A stretch of DNA of 64,000 nt, from contig JADJWD010000005.1 of the NCBI GenBank assembly GCA_016716535.1, forward strand, positions 558,001-622,000. Reading direction: 5' to 3'. Source of the stretch: Betaproteobacteria bacterium (GTDB lineage: Bacteria > Pseudomonadota > Gammaproteobacteria > Burkholderiales > Burkholderiaceae_C). Shown piece after piece: positions 17,448 through 27,953 of the stretch (positions within the stretch are counted from its first letter, which is position 1; every line of letters begins with the position of its first letter). The notes beneath the pieces were generated by a model. That model saw only the letters and a list, made by a program, of their open reading frames with translations. It did not search any database and was not told the origin of the DNA. The position numbers were made by a program, and so were the translations under genes.

Positions 17448-18995
17448 GTGGCACGGGGCGTGGCGAGAGGCGCTTTCGCCGGGCTGGCCCTGGCCGCTGC
17501 CATCGTGCCGGCGGTGTCGCGGGCCCAGGGGGCCGAGGCGCCGGCCGCACCGGCGCCGGGGCGCGCCTTCACGCTGAGCACCGGCATCGGCTTCGAGGCC
17601 AGCGTGCTCAACGTGAGCGAGCGGCCCAACGGCAACAACGGCACCGAGGGTCTCGTGCGCGTGCTGCCGTCGCTGGCGATGGAGCACCGCGGCGGGCGCC
17701 TGCGCGGCTCGCTCGTCTATGGCGGCACGCTGCACGCGCGCCGCGGCATCGACGACCGCTCTGAAAGCGACTACGCGAACAGCCTCGCCGCCAGCTACCT
17801 GCTCGAGGCGATCGAAGGCGTGGGCTTCGTCGACGCGCGCGCCAGCGTCACGCAGCAGGCGCTGTCGGCCGTCGGCACGCCGGTGGGCGCCGGCGGCTCG
17901 GAGTCCAACCGCACCGAGGTCGTCACCGCGTCGCTGTCGCCTTACCTGCGCGGCCGGCTCGGCCGCTTCGCCGAGGCCGAACTGCGCGCCACCGGCGCCG
18001 GCACGAAGGGCGGCGACGCGCTCGCCGCCGACTCCAAGATGGCGGCGTTGTCGTTTTCGCTGCGCTCGCCGCGCAGTGCCGCGCTGCTGGGCTGGGGCCT
18101 GTCGGGCTCGCGCCAGAAGCTCAAGTACGAGGCCGCCACGTCGGCGACGACGAGCGACCGGCTCGCCGCCGAGATCGTCCTGCAGCCCGACATCGACTGG
18201 CGCCTGTGGGTCACCGGCGGGCGCGAGCGCAACGACGTGATCGGCGCCGTCGAGCGCGACTACGAGAACTACGGCCTCGGCATCCAGTGGACGCCGTCGC
18301 CGCGCACCACCGTCTCGGCGCTCGGTGAAGAGCGCTACTTCGGCCGAGCGCACCGCGTCAGCGTCGAGCACCGCATGCAGCGCAGCACGCTGCGCTACGC
18401 CGACTCGCGCGACGTGACCGGCGGCGCCGACATGCTGAGCGCCGGCCAGCCGGTGACGCTGTACGCGCTGCTCTCCGCCGAGTTCGCCGCGCAGATCCCC
18501 GACCCCGTGCAGCGCGACCAGTTCGTGCTGGCGATGATCCAGGCGCTCGGCCGCAGCCGCGACGAGGTCGTCGCCGGCGGCCTCTTCAGCACCGTCGGCG
18601 TCTCGGTCGTGCGGCGCCGTGAACTCTTCTGGACCTGGAACGGCCCGCGATTCACGCTCGCCGTCTCCGGCTTTGCGCTCGACTCGGAGCGTGCCGACAC
18701 CGGCGGCTTCAACCCGGCCGGCCTCAATGACAACACCGCGCAGACGGGCTATGCTGCATCGGCCGGCTGGCGGCTCACGCCGCTGACTTCGATCAACGCG
18801 TCGGGCTCGCGCGCCATGAGCCAGGACACCGTGACCTTCGCTCGCTCCGACCTCAAGTCCGCCTCGGTGGGCTTGACCAGCCGCCTGGGCGTGCGCACCA
18901 CCGGCGCGTTGTCGCTGCGCTACTCGGTGCTCAACGGCACCACCGACTCGTATCGCGAGACGGCGCTCACCGGTTCCATCAGCCTGCGCTTCTAA
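17448..18995 (+). CDS. XrtA/PEP-CTERM-associated outer-membrane beta-barrel protein
   Basis: A 515-residue protein from a GTG 2 bases after the kinase stop. A signal peptide is present (GAFAGLALAAAIVPAVSRAQG). The rest alternates polar and hydrophobic residues in beta strands (for example RLRGSLVYGGTLHARRG and TGALSLRYSVLN) and ends in SISLRF with a terminal Phe, typical of BAM-inserted barrels. It matches the exosortase-A-associated family of about 500 residues and is probably the outer-membrane EPS pore or an assembly partner. The GTG is preferred because more upstream starts lie inside the kinase gene. Confidence 0.88.
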   Translation: MARGVARGAFAGLALAAAIVPAVSRAQGAEAPAAPAPGRAFTLSTGIGFEASVLNVSERPNGNNGTEGLVRVLPSLAMEHRGGRLRGSLVYGGTLHARRGIDDRSESDYANSLAASYLLEAIEGVGFVDARASVTQQALSAVGTPVGAGGSESNRTEVVTASLSPYLRGRLGRFAEAELRATGAGTKGGDALAADSKMAALSFSLRSPRSAALLGWGLSGSRQKLKYEAATSATTSDRLAAEIVLQPDIDWRLWVTGGRERNDVIGAVERDYENYGLGIQWTPSPRTTVSALGEERYFGRAHRVSVEHRMQRSTLRYADSRDVTGGADMLSAGQPVTLYALLSAEFAAQIPDPVQRDQFVLAMIQALGRSRDEVVAGGLFSTVGVSVVRRRELFWTWNGPRFTLAVSGFALDSERADTGGFNPAGLNDNTAQTGYAASAGWRLTPLTSINASGSRAMSQDTVTFARSDLKSASVGLTSRLGVRTTGALSLRYSVLNGTTDSYRETALTGSISLRF

Positions 18996-19004
18996 AGGCA
19001 CATC

Positions 19005-20309
19005 ATGTACGAAGCCTTCTATGGGCTGAACGTCAAGCCGTTCCAGCTCAACCCCGACCCCGCGTTCTACTTCGCGAGCAAGCAGCACCGGCGCGCCAAG
19101 GCGTACCTCGAGTACGGCGTCTCGCGCAACGAGGGCTTCATCGTCATCACCGGCGAGATCGGCGCCGGCAAGACGATGGTGCTGCGTTCGCTGATCGAGG
19201 GCCTGCAGGGCAGCAACATCATCACCGGCCACCTCGTGACGACGCAGCTCGGCGCCGAGGACACGCTGCGCATGGTCGGCGCCGCCTTCGGCTTCCGCGT
19301 CAAGGACGTGCCGAAGAGCGAGCTGCTGATCACGCTCGAGGCGTTCCTCATCAGCCAGACGAGCAAGGGCAAGCGGTGCCTCCTGATCGTCGACGAGGCG
19401 CAGAACCTGACGCCGCGCGCGGTGGAAGAGCTGCGCATGCTGTCGAACTTCCAGTTCGGCAACCAGGCGCTGCTGCAAAGCTTCCTCGTCGGCCAGCCCG
19501 AGTTCCGCGAGATCCTGCAGCGCCCCGAGATGGAGCAGTTCCGCCAGCGCGTGGCCGCCACCTGCCACATCGGGCCGCTGGACAAGGAAGAGACCAAGGC
19601 CTACATGGAGCACCGCATCAAGTGCGCCGGCGGCACGGGCAAGCCGACCTTCGAGCCGGCGGTGTTCGAGGAGATGCACAAGGCCAGCGGCGGCATCCCG
19701 CGGCGCATCAACGGCCTGGCGGACCGGCTGCTGCTGGCCGGTTTCCTGGCCGAGCGCACGCACCTGACCGCCGCCGACCTGGCCGAGGTGGTGCGCGAAG
19801 TCAGCGCCGAGAACGAAGTGCCGCAACGCAAGCAGCCGCAGACGGTGGCCGTGGCGCCGAGCGGCGAGCCGCTGATGCCCGGCGGCCTGGCCGGCGCCGT
19901 GCTCGACCTCGACCTGACCAACGTCAACCTCGCGCCCGAGAAGGCCGAGGACATGTCGCGCCAGCTCGCGCAGCTCACCGCCGAGCAGCGCGGCGACCAG
20001 CTCCAGCGGCTCGAGCGCAGCCTGCTGCGCCTGGAGCGCACCAACTTGCAGACGCTGGCGCTGATGCAAAAGCTCGTCGAAGCGCTCGGCGGCCGGCGCG
20101 CTGCCGAACCTGCGGCCGCGGCAGCGACCGGCACGGCGGCGGGCACGTCGGCAGCCACGTCAGCGGGTGCCGCGTCGGGCACGGCAGCCGGACCCGCGTC
20201 GCGCGCCGGTGAGCTCCCGGTGAAGCCGTCCGAGAAGACCGATCGCATCGATCAGGCCCAGTTGCCCGACCGGTCGGCTGCTGCCAAGCCCGACATCAGG
20301 AAAAAGTGA
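19005..20309 (+). CDS. XrtA-associated ExeA-like ATPase
   Basis: A 434-residue AAA+ ATPase. It opens with the family signature YEAFYGLNVKPFQLNPDP, then Walker A GEIGAGKT (50-57) and Walker B LLIVDEAQNL (126-135). The C-terminal part from about residue 310 is a coiled-coil-like stretch (LERSLLRLERTNLQTLALM) and an Ala/Gly-rich tail of low complexity. It resembles ExeA/GspA-type ATPases and the exosortase A ATPase family. It probably energises or regulates envelope assembly of the EPS machinery. It sits between barrel and deacetylase genes in the usual order. Confidence 0.93.
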   Translation: MYEAFYGLNVKPFQLNPDPAFYFASKQHRRAKAYLEYGVSRNEGFIVITGEIGAGKTMVLRSLIEGLQGSNIITGHLVTTQLGAEDTLRMVGAAFGFRVKDVPKSELLITLEAFLISQTSKGKRCLLIVDEAQNLTPRAVEELRMLSNFQFGNQALLQSFLVGQPEFREILQRPEMEQFRQRVAATCHIGPLDKEETKAYMEHRIKCAGGTGKPTFEPAVFEEMHKASGGIPRRINGLADRLLLAGFLAERTHLTAADLAEVVREVSAENEVPQRKQPQTVAVAPSGEPLMPGGLAGAVLDLDLTNVNLAPEKAEDMSRQLAQLTAEQRGDQLQRLERSLLRLERTNLQTLALMQKLVEALGGRRAAEPAAAAATGTAAGTSAATSAGAASGTAAGPASRAGELPVKPSEKTDRIDQAQLPDRSAAAKPDIRKK

Positions 20310-20435
20310 CGGCGCGCCCCGTGGCAAGCCTCACGGGCAGCCACCGGGGCAGGCTCCGAGGCAGGAGCGGCGAGGTTAAAAACGCAGCGGCGCCGCGGGC
20401 TGCGCCGGCCCCTCGTTTTCCTCGCGCCAACCACC

Positions 20436-21299
20436 ATGCTCGCCCCCGCGATCACCAACGCCCTGACGATCGACGTCGAGGACTACTTCCAGGTGTCCGC
20501 GTTCGCGCCGTACATCCGGCGCGACGAGTGGGACCGCCGCGAGTGCCGCATCGAACGCAACGTCGAGCGCATCCTGGCGCTCCTGGCCGAGCGCGGCACC
20601 AAGGCCACGTTCTTCACGCTCGGCTGGCTGGCCGAGCGCTACCCGCAGGTGGTGCGCCGCATCGTCGACGGCGGGCATGAACTGGCCAGCCACGGCTACG
20701 GCCACGAGCGCGCCAGCGACCTCGACGCGCGTGCCTTCCGCGCCGACGTGGCGCGCGCCAAGCGAATGCTCGAAGACATCGGCGGCGTGCCGGTCGTCGG
20801 CTACCGCGCGCCGAGCTTCTCGATCGGCACCGGCAACCTCTGGGCCTTCGACGTGCTGGCCGATGCCGGCTACCACTACAGCAGCAGCATCTACCCGATC
20901 GCGCACGACCACTACGGCATGCCCGATTCGCCACGCTTCGCCTACCGCGTCGGCGCCGGCCTGCTCGAGGTGCCGGTCACGACGGTGCGGCTGCTCAACC
21001 GCAACCTGCCCAGCAGCGGCGGCGGCTACTTCCGGCTGCTGCCTTACGCGCTGAGCCGCTGGCTGATCGGCCGCGTCAACGCCGCCGACCGCGAACCGGC
21101 CGTCTTCTACTTCCACCCGTGGGAGATCGACCCCGGGCAGCCGCGCGTCGAGGGCATCGACGCAAAGACGCGCTTTCGCCACTACGTGAACATCGCGCGC
21201 ACGGAAGCCAAGCTGAAACGCCTGCTCGACGACTTCCGCTGGGACCGCATGGACCGCATCTTCCTGCCGCGGCTGCAGCAGCAAGCCGCCGCGGCCTGA
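20436..21299 (+). CDS. XrtA system polysaccharide deacetylase (NodB family)
   Basis: A 287-residue carbohydrate esterase 4 enzyme. It starts ITNALTIDVEDYFQVSAF, which carries the metal/catalytic Asp pair, and has the second motif ASHGYGHE. The family-typical YRAPSFSIG and FYFHPWEID follow. It would remove N- or O-acetyl groups from the EPS. No signal peptide is visible, as in other exosortase-A-associated deacetylases. It is followed by the FemAB gene after 14 bases. Confidence 0.92.
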   Translation: MLAPAITNALTIDVEDYFQVSAFAPYIRRDEWDRRECRIERNVERILALLAERGTKATFFTLGWLAERYPQVVRRIVDGGHELASHGYGHERASDLDARAFRADVARAKRMLEDIGGVPVVGYRAPSFSIGTGNLWAFDVLADAGYHYSSSIYPIAHDHYGMPDSPRFAYRVGAGLLEVPVTTVRLLNRNLPSSGGGYFRLLPYALSRWLIGRVNAADREPAVFYFHPWEIDPGQPRVEGIDAKTRFRHYVNIARTEAKLKRLLDDFRWDRMDRIFLPRLQQQAAAA

Positions 21300-21313
21300 A
21301 GCGCAACGGGCCG

Positions 21314-22356
21314 ATGGCTGTGCCGACGATCGAACGCCTGCACGCAGGCGATGTGCAACAGGCCGCGGCCTGGGACCGCTTCGTCTTCGAGTGCCCGCAG
21401 GCCACGTTCTTCCACCGCAGCGGCTGGCAGCGTGTGCTCGAGCAGGTCTTCGGCCACCGCACGCACTACCTCTTCGCGGTGCAGGACAACCGCATCACCG
21501 GCGTGCTGCCGCTGGCGCACGTGAAGAGCCTCTTGTTCGGCAACGCGCTGACGAGCCTGCCGTTCGCGGTCTACGGCGGCGTGGCCGCCAGCGACGAGGC
21601 CAGCGCCGCGGCGCTCGAGGCCGAGGCCGAGCGCCTGGCGCTGCGCCTGGGCGTGCAGCACCTCGAGCTGCGCCACCTGCACAAGCGCCACGCCGACTGG
21701 CCGGCGCAGGACCTGTACGTCACCTTCCGCAAGCCCATCCTGCCCGACGAGGAGGCGAACCTGAACGCCATCCCGCGCAAGCAGCGCGCGATGGTGCGCA
21801 AGGGCATCAAGAACGAGCTGAAGAGCACGCTCGACGCCGGCGTCGAGCGCTTCTTCGCGCTCTATGCCGACAACGTGCACCGGCACGGCACGCCGGCGCT
21901 GCCGCGCCGCTACTTCGAGCTGCTGCGGCGCGAGTTCGGCGCCGACTGCGACGTGCTCACCGTCACCACCAAGGACGGCCGGCCGCTTTCCAGCGTGCTC
22001 AGCTTCTACTTCCGCAACGAGGTGCTGCCGTACTACGCCGGCGACGACCTCGCGGCGCGCGACCTCGCGGCCAACGACTTCAAGTACTGGGAGCTGATGC
22101 GCCGCGCCTGCGCGCGCGGGCTGACGCTCTTCGACTACGGCCGCAGCAAGCAGGGCACGGGCCCTACGCCTTCAAGAAGAACTGGGGCTTCGAGCCGCAG
22201 CCGCTCTCCTACGAGTACCGGCTGTACAAGCGCGACGCCGTGCCGCAGAACAACCCGGCCAACGCCAAGTACAAGCTGATGATCCAGACGTGGCGAAAGC
22301 TGCCGCTCGGCTTCGCGAACTGGCTGGGGCCGTTTGTCGTGCGGTCGCTGGGATAG
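21314..22356 (+). pseudogene. XrtA-associated FemAB-family protein, frameshifted near 22163
   Basis: A FemAB/GNAT-fold protein that would add an aminoacyl or acyl group to the glycan. It starts at ATG 21314 (MAVPTIERLH). The first part (IPRKQRAMVRKGIKNEL, DFKYWELMRRAC, LFDYGRSKQGTG) is in one frame. The expected continuation PYAFKKNWGFEPQPLSYEY is in the -1 frame and runs to 22356. One base is missing in the C-run at 22162-22164. Restored, the protein is 347 residues, the normal size. All motifs on both sides are intact, so a sequencing error or a very recent mutation is more likely than decay. Confidence 0.85.
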
Positions 22357-22370
22357 GCGGCGCTGCGACG

Positions 22371-23686
22371 ATGGCCCGCATCCTGTTCCTGCCGCACCGC
22401 CTGCCCTTTCCGCCGGACAAGGGCGACAAGATCCGCTCGTACCACCTGCTCGAGCACCTCGCGGCGCGCCACGAGGTGACGCTGGCCACCTTCGTCGACG
22501 ACCCGGCCGACGAGGCGCACCTGCCGGCCGTGCGCGCGCGTTGCGCCGAGGCCGCTTCGCCGGCTGAGCCGACGCGCGGCCGCTGCGCAGCCTGGCGGCG
22601 CTGCCGACGGCCGCGCCGATGACACTCGGCTACTACCGCGACGAGGGCCTGCGCCGCCAGGTGCAGGCGTTCGCCGGGCAACGGCGCTTCGACGCGACGC
22701 TCGTGTTCTCGTCGTCGATGGTGCCGTATGCCCGCGCCGCGCAGGCGGCTCAGGCCGCCCAGGCGCCCGCCCACCTGCCGATGCTGCTCGACCTCGTCGA
22801 CGTCGACTCGGCCAAGTGGGCGGCCTACGCCGAGCGCCGCCCGTGGCCGCTGTCGTGGCCGCTGGCGCGCGAAGGGCGCACGCTGCTCGCCTACGAGCGC
22901 CAGGCGGTGATGCAGGCGAGCGCGTCGTTCCTTTGCACCGAGCAGGAGCGTGACCTCTTCCATCACCTCGCGCCCGAGTGCGCCGGCCGCGTCGACGTGA
23001 TGCGCAACGGCGTCGACGCCGCCTTCTACAGCCCCGACCCGGCGCGGGCCTCGCCCTACGCGCCCGGCGAGAAGACGGTCGTCTTCACCGGCGCGATGGA
23101 CTACTGGCCCAACGTCGACGCCGTCGTCTGGTTCGCGCGCGAGATGCTCGCGCCGCTGCGCGAGCGGGTGCCCGGCGTGCGCTTCTGCATCGTCGGCCGC
23201 AGCCCGGCGCCGGCGGTGCGCCAGCTGGCCGCCGACACCGTCGTCGTCACCGGCACGGTGGCCGACGTGCGGCCGTATCTGCAGCACGCCACCGCGGTGG
23301 TGGCGCCGCTGCGCGTGGCGCGCGGCATCCAGAACAAGATCCTCGAGGCGATGGCGATGGGCCGGCCGGTCGTCACCGCGCGCTCCTGCGCCGCCGCGCT
23401 CGATGGTGCCGCGGCCCTGGATGGCGAAGTGCCGCCGCTGCTGACCGCCGACGACGCGCCCGGCTACGTCGCCGCGCTCGAGCGCCTGCTCACCGACCCG
23501 GCGCACGCCGCCGCCATCGGCGAAGCAGGCCGCCGCCTCGTGCTCGCGGCCTACTCGTGGGCCGGCAGCCTGCGCGTGCTCGACGAGCGGCTCGCCGAGG
23601 CGATGCAGCCGCGCGCCGAGCCCCGCCGGGCCGCGCCGCGCGGCGTGGCCGCCGCGCCCACCCCCGCCACGGTGCACGAGGCATGA
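22371..23686 (+). pseudogene. XrtA-associated group 1 glycosyltransferase, frameshifted near 22575
   Basis: A GT4-type sugar transferase matching the exosortase A stp1 family. The N-terminal part from ATG 22371 reads MARILFLPHRLPFPPDKGDK and RSYHLLEHLA. The frame then runs into a stop at 22620, while the continuation (LRSLAALPTAAPMTLGYYRD) is in the -1 frame to 23686. A single missing base between about 22568 and 22585 explains it. The C-terminal domain is intact (DVMRNGVDAAFY, TGAMDYWPNVDAV, RGIQNKILEAMAMGRPVV). Its stop overlaps the xrtA start as ATGA. It is probably functional in the cell if the shift is a sequencing error. Confidence 0.85.
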
Positions 23687-25272
23687 GCAGCGGCTCGATG
23701 CCCGAAGCCGCCCTGGCGCCGCGCCCCGCAGGGCTGGCTGCGCTGGCGCCCTGGGCGCCCGCCCTCGCGGCGGCGGCGCTCGTGCTGGCGCTGTTCGGCG
23801 ACACGTTCGCCTCGATGGTCGCCATCTGGTGGCGCTCGGACACCTACACACACGCCTTCCTCGTGCCGCCGATCGCGCTGTGGCTGATCTGGCGGCAGCG
23901 CGACCGCCTCGACCTTTCGGCCGCGCGCCCGGCGCCGCTGTGGCTGGTGCCGATGGCCGCGGCCTGCGTGCTGTGGCTGCTCGGCCACCTCGCCGGCGTC
24001 GCCGCAGCCACCCACCTGGCCGCGGTGGCGCTGCTCGTCATGGTGGTGCCGGCCGTGCTCGGCCACGCGGTGGCGCGGCAGCTCGCCTTCCCGCTGTCCT
24101 TCCTGCTCTTCGCGGTGCCGGTCGGCGACTTCCTCGTCGAGCCGATGATGCAGGGCACCGCCGACTTCACGGTGCAGGCGCTGCGCCTGAGCGGCATCCC
24201 GGTCTACCGCGAGGGGCTGCAGTTCGTGATCCCCACCGGCAACTGGTCGGTGGTGGAAGCGTGCAGCGGCGTGCGCTACCTCATCGCGTCGTTCATGGTC
24301 GGCACGCTCTTCGCGTACCTGAACTTCCGCTCGCTCGCCGGCCGGCTCGTCTTCATGGCCGTCTCGCTGGCGGTGCCGGTGGTGGCCAACTGGCTGCGCG
24401 CCTACCTCATCGTGCTGCTCGGCCACGTCTCGGGCAACAAGCTCGCCGCCGGCGCCGACCACCTCATCTACGGCTGGGTGTTCTTCGGCGTCGTCATCTT
24501 CATCATGTTCGCGATCGGCGCGCGGTTCGCGAGCCGCGAGCCCGAAGTGGCCGCGCCGGCTACGGCGGCCAAGCTCGCCGCCGCGGGCGCCCGCAACGAC
24601 CGGCGCGCGCCGTGGTTGAGCACCCTCGCCGTGGCGGCGCTGCTCGTCGCCTTCAACCTCGTCGCCTGGCGGCTGGACCAGCCGGCCAGCTCGACGCCGC
24701 AGCTGGCCCTGCCCGACCGCCTGCAAGGCGACTGGGCGCTCGCCGACCCCAACCTGACCACCTGGGCACCGCGCTTCGACAAGCCGAGCGTCGTGGCCAC
24801 CGGCACCTACCGCCGCGGCGACGCCGCCGTCGGCGTCTGGCTCGGCCACTACCGCAACCAGGGCGCCGAGCGCAAGCTGATCACCTCCACCAACGTCCTC
24901 GTGCCTGGCGGCTCGGCCGAGTGGCTGCCGATTGCCGCGCCGGCGCAGGGCGTCCGCCTGGCCGGCAGCGACAGCACAATCACGCTGCGCGCGACGCTGC
25001 TGCGCACGCCGGCCGACCCGAAGGTCGAACCGCGCCAGCGCCTGCGGGTGCTGCAGACCTACCGCATCGGCGGCACGTTCGTCGGCGGCGACGCGCAAGG
25101 CAAGATCCGGCTCGCGCTGCAGCGGCTGCTGGGCCGCGGCGACGACGGCACCGTGCTGCTGCTGTACGCCGAGGTCGACGAGTCCGCGGCCGGCGCCGCG
25201 CTGCTCGAGGACTTCGCCGCGAAGAACCTGCCGGCCCTGGCCGCCGCGGCCGACCAGGCCGCCCGCCGCTGA
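23683..25272 (+). CDS. xrtA: Exosortase A fused to an EpsI domain
   Basis: A 529-residue polytopic membrane protein. The exosortase domain shows the catalytic Cys in VVEACSGVRYL (about 194), Arg in ANWLRAYLIVLLGH (about 239) and His in GADHLIYGW (about 260). Eight or so transmembrane segments lie within the first 280 residues. The C-terminal 220 residues form a periplasmic EpsI domain (GDWALADPNLTTWAPRFD, VGVWLGHYRNQG). Exosortase A is a transpeptidase-like enzyme that removes PEP-CTERM tails. EpsI fusion is common in XrtA. The start at 23683 overlaps the previous stop. Confidence 0.95.
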   Translation: MSSGSMPEAALAPRPAGLAALAPWAPALAAAALVLALFGDTFASMVAIWWRSDTYTHAFLVPPIALWLIWRQRDRLDLSAARPAPLWLVPMAAACVLWLLGHLAGVAAATHLAAVALLVMVVPAVLGHAVARQLAFPLSFLLFAVPVGDFLVEPMMQGTADFTVQALRLSGIPVYREGLQFVIPTGNWSVVEACSGVRYLIASFMVGTLFAYLNFRSLAGRLVFMAVSLAVPVVANWLRAYLIVLLGHVSGNKLAAGADHLIYGWVFFGVVIFIMFAIGARFASREPEVAAPATAAKLAAAGARNDRRAPWLSTLAVAALLVAFNLVAWRLDQPASSTPQLALPDRLQGDWALADPNLTTWAPRFDKPSVVATGTYRRGDAAVGVWLGHYRNQGAERKLITSTNVLVPGGSAEWLPIAAPAQGVRLAGSDSTITLRATLLRTPADPKVEPRQRLRVLQTYRIGGTFVGGDAQGKIRLALQRLLGRGDDGTVLLLYAEVDESAAGAALLEDFAAKNLPALAAAADQAARR

Positions 25273-25308
25273 TTCATCCTTCCCTCCCACCCGAATCCAA
25301 AGAACCCC

Positions 25309-26572
<1,264 letters not shown>

Positions 26573-26589
<17 letters not shown>

Positions 26590-27742
26590 GGCGCAGCCGC
26601 CTCTCATCTGCCACGTCGTCTACCGCTTCGACACCGGCGGCCTCGAGAACGGCGTCGTCAACCTGATCAACCACATGCCGCGCGCCGCGGCGCGGCACAT
26701 GGTCGTGGCGCTGACCGAGGTGTCCGAGGGCTTCGCCGCGCGTGTGCGCCGGCGCGATGTCGAGTTCGTCGCGTTGCGCAAACGCCCGGGGCACGGGGTG
26801 CGCCTCTATCCAGACCTGGTGCGCCTGCTCGAGCGCTGCCGGCCGGCGGTGGTGCACACGCGCAACCTGGCGGCGCTGGAGATGCAGCCGGCCGCCGCCT
26901 GGGCCGGCGTGCCGCTGCGCGTGCACGGCGAGCACGGCCGCGACGCCGACGACATCGACGGCAGCAACCGGCGCCACCAGTGGGTGCGGCGCGCCTACTC
27001 GCCGTTCGTGCACCGCTACGTGGCGCTGTCGCGCGACCTCGGCGACTACCTCGTGCAGCGGGTCGGCATCGGCGAGGCGCGCGTGCGCCAGATCTACAAC
27101 GGCGTCGACACGCTGCGCTTCCGGCCGGCCGAGGGGCCGGGCGGCGGCCGCGAACCGCTGCCCGGCAGCCCGTTCAACGACCCGCGGCTGTGGGTGGTGG
27201 GCACGGTCGGGCGCATGATGACCGTGAAGGCGCAGCCGGACCTCGCGCGTGCGTTCGTGCTGGCGTTGCAGCGAACGCCGGCGCTGCGCGAACGCTTGCG
27301 CCTCGTGATGGTGGGCGAGGGCCCGCTGCGCGCCGAGGCCCAGGCCATCCTCGACGCCGCCGGTGTCGCCGGGCTCACCTGGCTGCCCGGCGAGCGCCAC
27401 GACGTCCCCGAAGTGATGCGCGCGCTCGACGCCTTCGTGCTGCCCTCGGTCGCCGAAGGAGTGTCGAACACCATCCTCGAGGCGATGGCCAGCGGCTTGC
27501 CGGTGCTGGCCACGGCGGTGGGAGGCAACGCCGAGCTGGTGAGCGCCCGGCGCACCGGCCTGATCGTGCCGGCCGGCGACGCCGCGGCGATGGCCGACGG
27601 CCTGGCGCGCTGGGCGACGCAGCCCGATGCCGCGCGCTCGCTCGGCCGCGCCGGACGCGTGCGCGCCATGCAGCGCTTCAGCCTGCAGGCGATGGTCGAC
27701 GCCTACCTGGCGCTGTACCGCGGCGCCGATTCGGCCGCCTGA
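26573..27742 (+). CDS. XrtA-associated group 1 glycosyltransferase (stp2 family)
   Basis: A 389-residue GT4 family enzyme starting at GTG 26573, inside the end of the dehydrogenase gene. The N-terminal signature is ICHVVYRFDTGGLENGVVNL, and RVHGEHGRD follows. The donor-binding domain has GTVGRMMTVKAQPDL and the E-x7-E-type motif EGVSNTILEAMASGLPV. It matches the second exosortase-A-associated sugar transferase. It adds a sugar to the lipid-linked repeat unit on the cytoplasmic face; donor and linkage are unknown. Confidence 0.92.
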
Positions 27743-27953
27743 GGGCGGCGCCGTGCGAGAAGTCATGGCCGCGCGCCGTTCGTGGGCCATTTCCCGCGGC
27801 GCGGCCCGCTTATTCCCGGCGTCACCGCCGAGGCGTCGCATACGATGCCCGGCCAGCTTTGGCGTCGTCTGCGGCGCCGGCGCGAGCCGCTGCTTCGCCG
27901 TCGGGCGGCGCGACCCCCGTGCCGCGTGAGCAGCGGCCGAACCACGACACGCC

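Noticed and set aside
12989..17644. A very long open frame on the minus strand (over 1500 codons) and similar ones at 2005-5001, 17355-20069, 23551-26607 and 27822-31205
   Set aside because: They lie opposite well-supported genes, have biased Arg/Ala/Val/Gln/His-rich composition and no domain resemblance. Long antisense frames are expected in such GC-rich coding DNA.
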